A stretch of 64,000 nt of DNA, taken from assembly GCA_963921825.1 (NCBI GenBank), contig OY997588.1:125953203-126017202 (forward strand), in the 5' to 3' direction. Made by a program: the position numbers and the translations under genes. Source of the stretch: Erodium maritimum. Lineage: Eukaryota; Streptophyta; Magnoliopsida; Geraniales; Geraniaceae. This document shows positions 25,153-37,560 of this stretch, piece by piece (the stretch's first letter is position 1; the number at the start of each line of letters is the position of its first letter). A model generated the notes under the pieces. The model searched no databases. It saw only the letters and a program-made list of their open reading frames with translations, and was not told the origin of the DNA.

Positions 25153-25169
25153 AACTGAGCTATTCCAGC
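25096..25169 (-). tRNA. tRNA-Asn (anticodon GTT)
   Basis: On the minus strand the sequence folds into a full cloverleaf: acceptor stem GCTGGAA/TTCTAGC (with wobble), D arm AGCTCAGTTGGTTAGAGC, anticodon stem TGTGG/CCACA around loop CTGTTAA with GTT, and T arm with GGTTCGACC. The B box GGTTCGACC and the A box in the D arm are intact. The base after the acceptor stem is G. No intron. It lies only about 120 bp upstream of the RUS3 start codon on the same strand. Confidence 0.96.
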
Positions 25170-25204
25170 TTATTGGCATGTTCATAATTTTAATACATTT
25201 TCAT

Positions 25205-25994
25205 TGATTCTTAGCTTCATTGCAGAGATGGGAATGTGAGAGCTTCTCTGTATGTTGATCAGAAAAATGTGGGGAAGAACTCTGAAAAGACCACCTCAAT
25301 CAAACTCTAACCCCAGACCAGAGGGCTTGAGTCAACCCTCCCGGAGTTCCTGCTGACCAGATGTGGCATGAAAGTCCATCAAGACCCTCACCAGCAACTC
25401 TACCTTCCTAAGTAAGTCCCTCACCAACTCACTTGTCCTCATTCAGTGACACCCACAACCTCAAGAGGGCTTTTGCATCTGTTGTGTAATGTGGTGGTGA
25501 AAACCCCAGATTTGTTCAACTATGAAACTGTTAAAATTGTGCTTAATTTCACGAAATGTTCCAGTAATGATGTCCCTGCTCTTTCACTGGTGAAGTGCAT
25601 GTTTAAAAATAACTACTTTATGTCTTTCAGGTTGTGGGGCTGTGTGCTTGTTGGAATAGTGATACCTTTGTTGCTTTCTTGCGGGTTATCAAGTGAGGCA
25701 CGCAGCACTATTCTTGATGAAATGACTACTCATGGAAATTATGTGGGATTAGGTGTTTATGTGCCAATCTTGAAGGCTTATTTGGTTATGGAATTTAGCA
25801 CTTCAGGGTTGCAACTGGGTTCTCAAAACTATGATGATCTAACTGATGCGTCCATGATAATCGAAGATTTTCAGTTGCCTTTTTCATTATTCAAGGGCAT
25901 GAGGGAACCGAGAGCTCCAGTCTTGATGAGGAGTTACTTAACCGTAATGATGGGATTAGTACAGAATCACCTGTCCCTTGTGTGCCAAACTTAA
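25205..25994 (+). pseudogene. Decayed pentatricopeptide-repeat (PPR) protein fragment
   Basis: The frame at 25446-25994 contains TPDLFNYETVKIVLNF and VPALSLVKCMFKNNYFMSFR. After what looks like a large internal deletion it continues with SSEARSTILDEMTTHG, YVPILKAYLVMEFS and FQLPFSLFKGMREPRAP. The latter blocks have the helix-turn-helix rhythm of PPR repeats. Upstream pieces are in other frames and carry stops. PPR proteins normally bind organellar RNA and are several hundred residues long. This copy lacks most repeats and an organellar targeting region, so it is almost certainly non-functional. Its intact parent is not in the window. Confidence 0.5.
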
Positions 25995-27205
25995 ACTTCT
26001 AACCAAACATGAGGTAAGGTGGTCCATGGGAAGGGGGGTTGTTTTAAACATGTCCCATATACCAAGTAACTTCACTATACGATAAAGAAACATTTCTTGC
26101 TTTTTGTTGATCAATGATCCGTGCATACAAGTCGCCTTCTCATCGTCTCCTGAACACTTTGCATTGGTTTTATGAGTTTGAAAGCAAGGAAGTATTTTTT
26201 CCAAACTGATAGCATGCGGTCAAGTGTCTTGAGTTACTTTAATTATATGAAACCACAATGGAGTTAGGTTGAATTCTACGCAGAAACCAACTTTACATGG
26301 TTTTTAGAAGAAGAAAATCATTTAGTCCACTCCTTCCTTAAACCTTAGCAAACTAGTTTTAAATATTCAAATAATGCCTACTTCCTTTCTGTTGTCTTTA
26401 AATTTTAAATGAACCCTGAAAATCCAAGTAACCATTAGTTTTAAGTGTACCGCTGCTGGGTCAGTAGCGATCTATTAAGAGAAATGTTCACTTGAAGATT
26501 TGAAGAATGTCCAATGTATGAATGGTTGTAAAAGGAAAACAAAACCATGTATGTTCTTTAGGCTACGGAAATGTAACAAGATGACATTTCATCTACTCCA
26601 GGGTTTGACATTCTTTTTGGAAATTTGCAACCTCACCACCTTTGTCTTTCTACAAAATTCACCAGACTTCATTAAAATCCATGCCATGCTATCCATAGGT
26701 AAGTTCTCACAATCCTTCAGCCACAACTATCATTTCCAGAGCATGTCAATTGTTATCTACCGCCAGTAAATTTAGTACCCAACTATCAATTGTGGGCACT
26801 TTTCTCTGTTTCGTATAGATTTATCTACCATCCTTTGTGTTCAGCATTTTTAGAAAGCTCAACTAATTCTCAAGGAACCCACCAACTTGGGGAGGGGATA
26901 TGAAACACAAAGGCCTCTAACTTTCTGAAATTGGGTGACTATTTTTTGTCTACCGGCAGTGTTGTAGAGTATATTGTTTGCAGAGTGATGCAATTCTGAG
27001 CTTTGTTAGCGCGTGGCTGGATAGCTGTTGTGTTATATTAGGTTTGTTTGTCTTATGTTTATAATCACAAGACAATAAGTGCTTTTCTCATAACATAAGA
27101 ATGTTTGTTTCGTCCAACCAAACTGGACTTTTCACTCCTGAATTTTATGGAAATCTTTCTTGGTTACACGTACTTTCTTTTTGTTGATTTCAGGGATCTG
27201 GAAGA
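25995..27205. other. Intergenic DNA upstream of the first PAP gene
   Basis: AT-rich and without a recognised gene. The end contains a probable 5'-UTR intron acceptor (gatttcag at about 27186-27193) a few bases before the ATG at 27206, matching the arrangement in the downstream paralogue. Confidence 0.4.
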
Positions 27206-30200
27206 ATGAGAGTTCATGCGGTGATCATGTTGCCAATCCTTCTGGTTCTGACAAACATCAATATGGCAACATCTCTTGATCACAGCGATCATCCTCTTGC
27301 AAAGATTAATATGAACAAGGCACAAGTTGTTCTTCATCGTGGGACATATGTTGGAGTCTTCCCTCCCGTTCTTGGATTAAGAGTAAGCAACCTTCTTTAA
27401 CGTTGTTTAACGCCAACTTTTTGTCCATCGAAGTTATTTGAGAAAAGGAAACCTATTCAAGCTTTTTCTTCTGGCTTAGGGTCATAATTCAGAGTGGATA
27501 ACTTTGGTCTACAGCACTCCAAACCCATCAAATGATGATTGGATTGGAGTATTTTCTCCTGGAAATATTAGGTAAAATTGATGTTCTATTTCATATTTGT
27601 GATTATTTCTGTTTTAGTCAACTTTTCTGGCTTGTAGTTGTTTCTTACCCAGTATTACATAATAATTATAATGAATTTATTATCTACTATTTTGAGAGTG
27701 TTTCAATGTTTTCTTAGTACAAATACCTGCACTAGGGCCAGTGCAAATGCCTCCTCGCCACATTTGTGCTCTACTCCTATTAAGGTTTGTGTTACTCACA
27801 CTTTGATGACCATTAAGAGTTGATCAACCTATGCCTGCTTTACTCGAAACGATAAATGATGTGTTAAGTAAAAGTGGATGCTCTCTGTTTTGCAGTACCA
27901 ATATGCAAATTACACCAACACACATTATGCAAGTACAGGAAGAGGAACACTCCAGCTTCAATTAATCAACCAGAGATCAGATTTTTCATTTGCACTGTTT
28001 TCTGGTGGACTATCAAAAGTATGTGGTAGATGATTCATTTGTCTTACCATGCATTAGACGACTCATTTGTATTGCATGAACTAAACTGCAAATGGTCCAT
28101 GATTGTTACATGTTTACCTTGTTACGTCTGTTTCAAATATTTGACACCATTAGCATTTGGTTCATGAACTGTCCAAAGAAAACATGATAGTTCTATAGTT
28201 GTTGATGGCTTTATATTTCTCTATGCAACAGCCTAAGCTGATAGCCTTGTCAAAAACAATAAAATTCTCCAACCCCAAAGCTCCAGCTTTCCCGCGCTTA
28301 TCACAAGGAAAAGAGTGGAATTTAGTAAGTCCTTATACCTCACTCAACGAATTGAAAGATTGTTACTTTGCAAAGCTAATGTATTACTTTTTTCCCATGT
28401 ATTAGTGACTTATTACCTCTTAAGAACTAAATATGCTCTGTAACTCAATACTCAGATGGTTGTGAAATGGACAAGTGGATATGGGATAGGTGAAGCCGAA
28501 CCCTTTGTAGAGTGGCATTCAAATAGCGGGTCAATCTCCCGTTCCTTAGCCGGGACATTGACTTTTGACCAGCATACCATGTGTGGTGTGTAAAGCTCTG
28601 TTCTCTTGCTTATTTTCCTCTTGTGAAATATATATACTGATCAACTCACATAAGTAACGAATATGTGGATGAGAAATAAATGAGGACTATAAAGGCTTCT
28701 TTCTCATATATGTTACACATATAATTTGGCTCGGATAAATTTATAGTGATGATTCTATATGCCCCAGTAGATAAGTTTCGTTTTTAAGTAATTATTATTG
28801 TGAATTAACTAATATTTGAGTCATCTTTTGCTGGTTCTCAGGATGGACTGTCTGGTAGAATCTGTTTTTTTTCCTTCAATTTATTGAAATGGTTAACTTT
28901 TTAGTTGAGTTAGTAACTATCAGTATATGCATGCGTGCAGGGGAACCTGCAAGAACAGTAGGGTGGCGCGATCCTGGTTTTATACACACTAGCTTTATGA
29001 CAGATTTGTGGCCTAATACACAGTGCGTTATATCTTCTATAAGAATCATCTAATGATTTTATCGTAACTGCATCTCAGCCTTTCTTACTGATGGTGCAGG
29101 TACAGATACAGGGTGGGACATAGATTATTACGAAGTGGAGATTATGTTTGGAGCAGACACTACAGTTTTAAATCACCTCCATATCCAGGACAAAGTTCTT
29201 TGCAACGTATAGTCATTTTTGGTAACATGGGAAAGGTTTGGTTCATATCCATAAGACCTCTTCTTTATTTGTGATGTGTTTTTATCATGTTCTTGTTTGA
29301 AGTTTACTACGTATCGTGTTAATAAGTTTGTCTTGTTACCTGACAGTTTGAAGCTGATAGTTCGAATGAGTACAACAATTACCAGCCAGGGTCTCAAAAC
29401 ACTACTTTGCAGCTAACCAAAGACTTGGAAAACATTGATATGGTGTTTCACATTGGAGGTATAAGCTATGCAAATGGATACATTTCACAGTGGGATCAGT
29501 TTACTGCTCAAATCGAGCCAATTGCCTCAACCATTCCTTACATGATTGCAAGGTTCTTGCTGTAACTCTTTTTCCATATCGAACAGCTCATGTCATGTTC
29601 TTGTACATTATTAAAGCGACTCTTGGTTCTTTAATTTCAGTGGAAACAACGAGCGTGACTGGCCCGGCACAGGATCCTTCTATGGGAACTCGGATTCAGG
29701 AGGAGAATGTGGTGTGTTGTCTGAGAATATGTTCTATGTTCCTGCAGAAACTCCAGCTAAATTCTGGTATATCTTGAACTTTTAGTTTCAAAATAGTCAT
29801 AGAACTAACCAAATTGTGTCGCTTTAATCCTTGAATTTCAAATATGTCCATTATGCAGGTACTTAGTTGATTATGGGATGTTCCGGTTCTGTGTAGCTAA
29901 CACAGAACATGATTGGAGGGAGGGGACAGAGCAGTACAAGTTTCTTGAGCACTGCTTTGGATCAGTCAATAGACAAACACAGCCATGGCTCATCTTCCTT
30001 GCACATAGGGTGTTGGGTTATTCATCCAGCAGCTTCTACGTGGAGGAAGGATCGTTTGGCGAACCAATGGGTAGGGACCACATTCAGACACTCCTGCAGA
30101 GGTACAAGGTTGACATTGCCATATACGGGCATGTGCACAACTACGAAAGAACGTGTCCCATTTACCAGAACACGTGCACCCGAAAGGAGACTAGCCATTA

Positions 30201-30477
30201 CAGGGGGAGCTTACGTGGGACAATCCATGTCGTTGCTGGCGGGGGAGGAGCTGTTCTGTCCAAATTTAGCAGCTACAATGACACGAGATGGAGCATGTTC
30301 AAAGACTATGATTACGGGTTTGTGAAGCTGACTGCAACGAGCAGATCAGAGCTGTTGTTTGAGTACAAGAAGAGCAGCGATGGGAATGTGCATGACTCCT
30401 TCAGAATATCAAGAGACTATAGGGACATCTTAGCCTGTAATGTGGATAGTTGCCCAAGTATGAGCCATGCTACTTAG
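27206..30477 (+). CDS. Purple acid phosphatase-like protein lacking key catalytic residues (tandem copy 1)
   Basis: Exons: 27206-27382, 27480-27571, 27718-27784, 27896-28018, 28232-28324, 28456-28585, 28941-29022, 29100-29235, 29347-29552, 29641-29766, 29859-30477. They give 616 aa. A signal peptide (about residues 1-23) is followed by a fibronectin-like N-terminal domain and the metallophosphatase domain, as in the large PAP1/PAP24/PAP27 group. Known PAP metal motifs are GDxG, GDxxY, GNH, VxxH and GHxH. Here the first three read GNMG, GGISY and GNNE, so two aspartate ligands and the catalytic-pocket histidine are replaced, while LAHRVLGYS and GHVHNYER remain. The frame and all splice sites are intact. 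It is therefore probably a pseudo-enzyme with another role, or a gene at an early stage of decay. Its neighbour at 31074 keeps all motifs. Confidence 0.9.
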
Positions 30478-31073
30478 TTTTCACTTGGATTAGGAGATGC
30501 TGAGCTTGTACTTGTTTTTTTATCAGTTATTTGTTATCTAATAAAACTAGTTATTAGATAAATAATGATTCTGAGCTTAATACACGGTTTGTTCATAATT
30601 ATAACAAATGATTGTGCTCCTAATATTCGCTTATTTGAAACTGTTTTCAAAACTCAAAATACTTCTGATATCAATGATTTTAAACTAAATAGTTCCATAA
30701 AAACCTCTCATCCTCACCAGGATATACCATTTACCACCAGAATATACCATTTACTAACTAAAAACTTTTATTTTTTTTAGAAATACAATTATCTTCAGCA
30801 ATCCAATTAAGTGTGTAGTTTCAATTTTTGTATTTAGAGCTATCACTTCCATCTCTAGTTCCTATATAAATCTTTCTCAAATCTCCATTAATATCACCTC
30901 CTTCACCCTTCATCATCCTCTTGGTTCCTTATCAACTCTATACAAGTACTGCTACTTATCATCAATTAAGCTATTCAATTAGTAATTTTTAAAAGTTGCA
31001 ATTTTTAAAATCTTACTTTTCTAACGTATCATTGTTATTTGATTGGGTCTGGTTGGTTTCAGGAATTGGGAAA
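30478..31073. other. Spacer between the tandem PAP genes
   Basis: It contains the 3' UTR of copy 1 and the promoter/5' UTR of copy 2. A CT-rich leader-like stretch lies around 30890-30950, and a probable 5'-UTR intron ends in 'ggtttcag' just before the ATG at 31074. No separate gene. Confidence 0.4.
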
Positions 31074-33771
31074 ATGGGAGTTATGGGGATAATATTGGTG
31101 GTGGCTCTAGCAAGCCTCAATGGAGCAATGTGTGATGGGATAAATCCTCTGTCAAAGATAGATATTCACAGTGCAATAGCTGCTTTTAACGACCACGCCT
31201 ATGTCAAAATCTACCCACCAGTTTTTGGATATGGAGTAAGCTTCTTCAACCTCATAGATGAACTTTCTGAGGATTGAATGGATATAATCTGTGTATTAGA
31301 GAATGATTTAAGTTTTTTCACTGGTTTAGGGTCATGATAAACAGTGGGTCACTGTGTCCTTCCACAATCCAAGCCCAACAGTTTATGATTGGATTGGTGT
31401 GTTCTCCCCTGCCAATTTCAGGTGTGAATTTTATTTATCATTCACTTTGATTTTTTTTGTGTTATCTGATACTCCAAATGTGAAGTTAATTGCAAGTGTT
31501 TTTTTTATTTGATAGTGCTTCTACATGCCAAAGTGAAAATAAGAAAGTTATTGCTCCACTCTTGTGCACTGCACCTATTAAGGTTTCTTTTCTACCATAC
31601 CAATTTGCTTTGGCTATATTTGTACTGACTTTGTGTCACTGAATCTTTGTTTTATTTATCCTTTGAGTTGTGCAGTTTCAGTATGCAAATAAGGAAACCC
31701 CTGAGTATGCAGATACAGGAAAGGGAAAGATTAAGTTGCAAGTGATCAATCAGAGATCTGATTATTCTTTTGCACTATTTTCCGGTGGATTGTCAAATGT
31801 ATCTCTCTCTGCCTTTAAGCCTTACTATATCGATTCGTTTATCTTTCAATATATATAGATCCAATCATAATTTTTTGTCATGACAGCCCAAGCTGCTAGC
31901 TGTGTCAAAAAGAGCGTCTTTCGAAAACCCCAAAGCTCCTTTGTATCCACGCTTGGCACAAGGAAAAGAATGGAATGAAGTAAGTCCTTTGTACTGAAAC
32001 TACAACAATTAGATGCAACTCTAATTGTGATTTAATATACAGATGACCGTAACATGGACAAGTGGATATGGCATCGATGAAGCGGATGCATTTGTTGAAT
32101 GGGGGCCAAAGAATGGAGCCCGCCTGCGTGCCCCCGCTGGAACATTGACTTTTGACCGTGCTAGCATGTGTGGTGCGTAACATTCACATTTTGTAATGAT
32201 TTTTGAATATTTACTCGTTGATCAGCTTTTTAAGGCTAGTCTTGGATTCAACCGAACATTGAGCATAGTGTGCTTGTGTTTGTGCAGGTGCACCTGCAAG
32301 GACTGTCGGATGGCGTGATCCTGGATTTATACACACTAGCTTTCTTAAGGGGTTGTGGCCCAATGCCTTGTAAGTTGTTATATCCCTCCTCTACAAGGAG
32401 AACATGTTGATTTAACTAATTCAAATTAATTTAACTATTTAAGGGTGGTGGGTGATAATCGTCAAGTTTTAATTATGTTACTTGTTTATATAATCGATCA
32501 GGTATACATATAGGCTGGGCCATATATTACCAAATGACAAGTATGTTTGGAGCAGTGAATACTCTTTTAAGGCATCTCCTTATCCTGGCCAAAACTCTCT
32601 GCAACGTGTAGTCATTTTTGGTGACATGGGGAAGGTTCGGCTCTCTAATTGTGTTTCTACCTGATAATGACGATGATGATGATGAAACATTTATTGGTTA
32701 TGATATGTTGAGCATCACTGGTTTGTTTACAGTTTGAAGTTGATGGTTCGAATGAATACAACAATTACCAGTCAGGGGCAGAGAACACTACCAAGCATCT
32801 AATTCAAGACTTGAAAAACTTCGACATTGTGTTCCACATTGGAGATATATGTTACGCTAATGGCTACATTTCACAGTGGGATCAGTTCACTTCACAGGTG
32901 GAGCCAATCGCCTCTACCAAGGCCTACATGATCGCAAGGTACTATTTACTTATTTGTTGCACTGCACTATTTATTCAATCATGTATGAATAAGATTTGAC
33001 AATTGACATGGTTCTTATTTGTGTTTCAGTGGCAACCACGAGCGGGACTGGCCTGGCACGGGATCCTTCTACAACAACGTAGATTCAGGAGGCGAATGTG
33101 GTGTAGTGGCTGAGACAATGTTCTATGCTCCTGCAGAGAATAGGGCCAACTTCTGGTACTCCACTGACTATGGCATGTTCCGGTTCTGCGTGGCTGACAC
33201 GGAGCATGACTGGAGGGAGGGGACGGAGCAGTACAAGTTCCTTGAGCATTGCTTCTCGTCTGTGGACAGAAGAAAGCAGCCTTGGGTGATATTCCTAGCG
33301 CATCGGGTCTTGGGTTACTCTTCCAACAAGTTCTACGCCGAAGAAGGGGCTTTTGAGGAACCAATGGGGAGGGACGATCTGCAGAAGCTCTGGCAGAAGT
33401 ACAAGGTTGACATTGCCTTTTATGGCCATGTTCACAACTATGAAAGGACATGCCCCATTTACCAGAGCGTTTGTACCAGGAAAGAGAAGGACTTTTACCA
33501 GGGTGACTTGAAGGGGACAATACATGTGGTTGCTGGTGGTGCGGGAGCTAACCTGGCCCCATTTACCACCACTCAAACTCTTTGGAGTGTCTACAAAGAC
33601 CATGACTTTGGCTTCGTCAAACTCACCGCCTTTAACCATACCGATCTCTTGTTTGAGTACAAGAAGAGCAGCGACGCAAAAGTTCACGACTCCTTCAGAA
33701 TCTCCAGGGATTATAGGGACATCTTAGCCTGCGCAAGTGATAGTTGCCCAACTACCACCCTTGCAGCTTGA
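31074..33771 (+). CDS. Purple acid phosphatase, PAP1/PAP27 group (tandem copy 2, motifs intact)
   Basis: Exons: 31074-31235, 31330-31421, 31516-31582, 31676-31798, 31887-31979, 32043-32172, 32288-32369, 32502-32634, 32733-32938, 33030-33771. They give 609 aa. The metal-binding motifs are complete: GDMG, GDICY, GNHE, LAHRVLGYS and GHVHNYER. That predicts a secreted dinuclear metallophosphatase of the large plant type, related to nucleotide pyrophosphatase/phosphodiesterase-like PAPs. Exons 2-7 and 9 have exactly the same lengths as in copy 1, which shows a tandem duplication. The last intron of copy 1 is absent here. I chose the ATG at 31074 because it follows a probable UTR intron acceptor, as in copy 1; an in-frame ATG upstream at 30996 lies within that presumed intron. 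Confidence 0.93.
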
Positions 33772-34187
33772 TCAATTTCACCATTACTTCTAGTATTTCT
33801 CAAGTCTTAGCTTTAGTTTCACTTCATTTCTCAAAATATCAGTAGAAACAACAGTTAGGTTGCCATTGAATAAAGGTTAAAACCCCATAACCAGAGCTTG
33901 TTTGTTCAAATTTCTCAATTTCTATTAAGCTTCTCTTATCCTACCAAATGCTTTGACAATCCTGGTTTAGCTTCTAAAATCGACCTTTCATTTACCCTAA
34001 CTGTTTGTGTAGGGTTCTTGAGTATCAAGAACGGCAAAGGTTGAAGAAGAGCATTCAAAACATATTCATTTTTCCTGTTCCATTCACATAAATAGTAATA
34101 TTCATAGCTTAAGTATGAAATGACACCCTTATATTAATTAATTTTGGTAAGAATGAGGTTTCACTACCAAGAGTGTGCATTTGACAA
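33772..34187. other. Convergent intergenic region between PAP copy 2 and the MRS2 gene
   Basis: It holds the facing 3' UTRs of two genes. AT-rich with no further feature recognised. Confidence 0.4.
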
Positions 34188-36603
34188 TTACAATGGAAAT
34201 ACCTTCTTGTGCCTGAAATAAAACAAGAAGGAAAAGTACAAGAATCCACAGACAATACCACTAAAAATGAGGACCCAATTGAATGCTGATGGGTAATCAA
34301 AGATGGTTGCTTCGAAGTTCATCCCAAAGACTCCCGTTACAACAGCAAATATTGTAGCCACAAAGGTAGCAGCTGTTAGAAGCAACTCGAATTGTATCAA
34401 CTGGTTCTGAACATTACCCTGTGTGTAGTAAGTAAGCAAATTATACCACGAGTCAGCAATGCCCACACTATAGCACTTCACAGAATAAAAGTTCAGTAGT
34501 GTTTCTTACTAGTTTTATGTTGATAAAATCTTCAGTATCATCAATATATTCCTTCAGCTGCATTATGATTAACAAAGAACTAACATTTAAGTTCACTAAT
34601 CAGACTGTACTTTGATTACTTTCAAGAAAATGGAAATCAACAATGGCCCATCTCTAACGGGAATCAAGCATGCCTTACCGATGACACTTTGCTGAGAGTA
34701 TGACCAATAAACTCAAAGTAAGCTTCCAACAACATTTCAAGTTGTTCCACGTTTTCCCCACCAGTTGAGGAGCCATAGAAGCTTCCTTGTCTGCTTGAAC
34801 CCATAAAGGCACTAAAACTCCTCTGCAATTTATGGGATCCATTGACAGACTGCACCGGTGAGTATGCTTCTCCAACTCCACCTGCAACATCTGATTCCAG
34901 AGAGTATGCATCTGCCCTTAGTTTCTTCTCTGTCAGATACATCTCAGCCATGTCACTGTCATCATCCATGAGGTGTTCTATTTCATCACGGACCTGGAGA
35001 TTCAATCTAGATGCTGATTGATATAACAAAGAGCCAAAGCAGTAGAAAATGTATAGTATATTAGACAATTTATTACTCTCACCTTCTGAACTCGCTGAGT
35101 TAAACCAAGGAGTTGCCCTTTGAACCTACGAACACGTTCGAGATTTAGAGTGCTAATAGATGATGCTAGTTCATCAAGTACTGGATGTATCTCCAACTCC
35201 AGTTCTTTCACCTAGCAAGGCCAAAATGCAAAAACCATGTAAGGATTTTGAGCTGCCACATTGGTTATAATCAACTACTTAATAATGTTAGGCATTGCAG
35301 ACATCTATAAACAAGCAAGTTCTGGTATAATCCCAAAATTAAAGATCATGAGATGGTGAAGCAGCTTTTCCTTTCATTAATAGGTTTCTTTTCCATTGTT
35401 AGGTTAGTCATCAATGAATTGTCCAAATCAGAATCAAATTAAAACAATTGTGTATGTTAGAAATCAATTAGCCACATATTTAGAAAATGAAGCAATCCAA
35501 AGCATTGGGCAGTCCAAGTTACACCATACCTGAGCATCAAGAGACATGCAAGTTAGTTCCAAGGCCAACTCCAGTGCCCTAAACTCGAAAGGCAGGTCAT
35601 CTGAATCACACAGCATATATGCAGTAAGAAACTGTATAGCATTTACTAATATAAAATTGGCAAGTTGAAGGTTGAAAGATAGGTATCAATGACGATTTGA
35701 TGACAACATGTTTTCTTGAAACAAGGTATTTTGACCCTATCTCCAACACTGCAATGCAATTATAAAGTACTGAAAGAAAAGGACAAGGGAAGTTTTTATA
35801 GAATAAAGAAACATAAGACACGGTAAAGACACACTAAAATTACTACGAATCCTCCGTAATAAAGATTTATTTTTAAGTTAATATATACCAGAACAGTCCA
35901 CAAGATATCGGCTCATAACCATCATGTATTAAACATCATATAGAGGATACCCGAGTTCCTCATTTCCACTCTACAATGTAATCACGACTACTTGTTCAGG
36001 ACATGACCTAGTGAAGTTCAACTTTTCTAGGTAGAGCTCAATTCACCTAAAGTTACGATACCAATATCCAATAGACTCCTAAACCACTGGAATTTGTTTT
36101 CCTGTTTTCATCTATCTTCCAACCAAGCAGAATTGGATATTTGAATCAGAAAATCAAGGAAAGTGTTTTTTACCAGCTTGGTCTTTGGTTGTCTGAAGCC
36201 GCTTGCATAGTTCTGAATGGTACTGAAGAACGCATCCATCCAAGGAGTTCATCAAAATAACTTCATCGGCCGTGATTATACATCTTATTTGTTCAAGACT
36301 GACCACAATAGCCTTTTCTCGTCCTAATACTGTAGAAGGATATATAAACAGAGGATCCAAAAGCCTGAGATCTCTAGCAGGCAAAGAACAATGTCTCATT
36401 ATGGTGGCCTTCTCAAGCTCCAAAACCTTTGAGCTCCCCTTCTTATCAATCTTTATCCATGAACGACTCCCATGACCTCTCTTCTTAAGGCCCCTTAAAA
36501 CTGGCCCTCGATTCCCATCCCCTTCTATGTTGTATCTTCCACTGTTATGTGATGTAGAGTTACCAATATCCAAAGGAAGAAAGGGGCCCTGTGATCCTTC
36601 CAT
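34188..36603 (-). CDS. MRS2-5: MRS2/MGT magnesium transporter, MRS2-5 type (6 coding exons)
   Basis: The product moves Mg2+ across a membrane as a CorA-like pentameric channel. Exons on the minus strand: 36174-36603, 35530-35600, 35083-35211, 34679-34993, 34510-34557, 34188-34418. They give 407 aa. The N-terminus has GLKKRGHGSRSWIKID, ARDLRLLDPLFIYPSTVLGR and EQIRCIITADEVILMNSLD. Long helices follow (LNLERVRRFKGQLLGLTQRV, DEIEHLMDDDSDMAEMYLTE). Two C-terminal membrane helices surround the diagnostic GMN in VVTGVFGMNFE. The ending HKKVFPL and the block NIKLGNVQNQLIQF fit Arabidopsis MRS2-5 (MGT3) better than MRS2-1. The exact membrane is not evident from sequence. Confidence 0.92.
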
Positions 36604-37560
36604 TGCAATTCAGTTCTTCCCTCCCCAATCGTTAATGCAGGATTTCAGAACAGGTTGCTATCACATGAGTGATCATTAAATGCTATCAAATTGCCTTTTC
36701 ATAGGCTCATTTCTGCAAGCTGGTCTTTGTAGGAGTAGTAACTTACAACTATTGTTTAATAGGCCATTCATCTTCCTTTCACATTCCTGGAGTCAAGTCC
36801 AGGCAGTCAGAATGATATATAGTAAGGCAAATCAATTCATCAACCAAAAGGAATTGCTCATACATATAGGCATGTAAAACCAAAAAACAGAAACAAATTG
36901 TGAGATGCTTGTGTAAATGTAAGTCACAGTCCAATACTGTGAAGTCATAATGGAGAGTTATCAGTTTTATGCCAATCAAACTAAAAATAATAAAAACATG
37001 AAATAAGTAAAGGAATAAAAGGAAAAGGAAATAAGTTTCTGAATGATGAACTTTTGACCAGATGAGGACCCATCACGTCAGGTCAACTAGGGTTGAACTT
37101 ACGCAAGATTCTAGGATATTCCAATATAGTAGATAAAAAAATTCAACCCATGAATAAAAATAACTTCAGAGTGACACTACTTTAACGAGAAGATGATGAA
37201 ATCGGGCCCAGAATACATATTAACTAATAACGAAGTCAATTTCATCCCCCAGAACCCTAAAGCTCTGATTTTTAATCAATTCCCACATAAGAAAGGATGA
37301 CGGCTTAAAACCCATATCTCCATCAGACAGAAAGCTTACAGATACATAAGAAGACCAGAAAATGGAAGAAGAAAAAGCTTACCTAATGCACTCTGTATCG
37401 AGAGCTCTCGGAGACGATGAGGGGTATAGATGTTACAGAGTGAGCTCGGAAAACGCCTACGAACTGCAACACTTTATCTCTTCACTTTCTAGAGACACCG
37501 TGAAAGGTCAGCTCACGTTCCCGGCCAAAAAGCCTGAAAGGCTTCATTACCATTTCTTTT
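36604..37560 (-). other. Probable 5' UTR and UTR intron of the MRS2 gene
   Basis: On the minus strand a GC-richer stretch (about 37384-37560) ends in GCATTAG followed by gtaagc at about 37383, a good 5' splice site with no coding frame. An acceptor such as 'gtgatag' near 36659 would join it to the sequence just before the ATG. The long plus-strand frame across it has no family match. It is best read as a non-coding leader exon plus intron. Confidence 0.5.

Noticed and set aside
30996-31073. Upstream in-frame ATG for PAP copy 2 (adds 26 residues)
   Set aside because: It lies within the probable UTR intron. The extra residues precede a normal signal peptide, and copy 1 starts at the equivalent of 31074.
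33026-33687. Two long minus-strand frames (164 and 130 aa)
   Set aside because: They lie antisense to the GC-richer last exon of PAP copy 2 and have no family resemblance.
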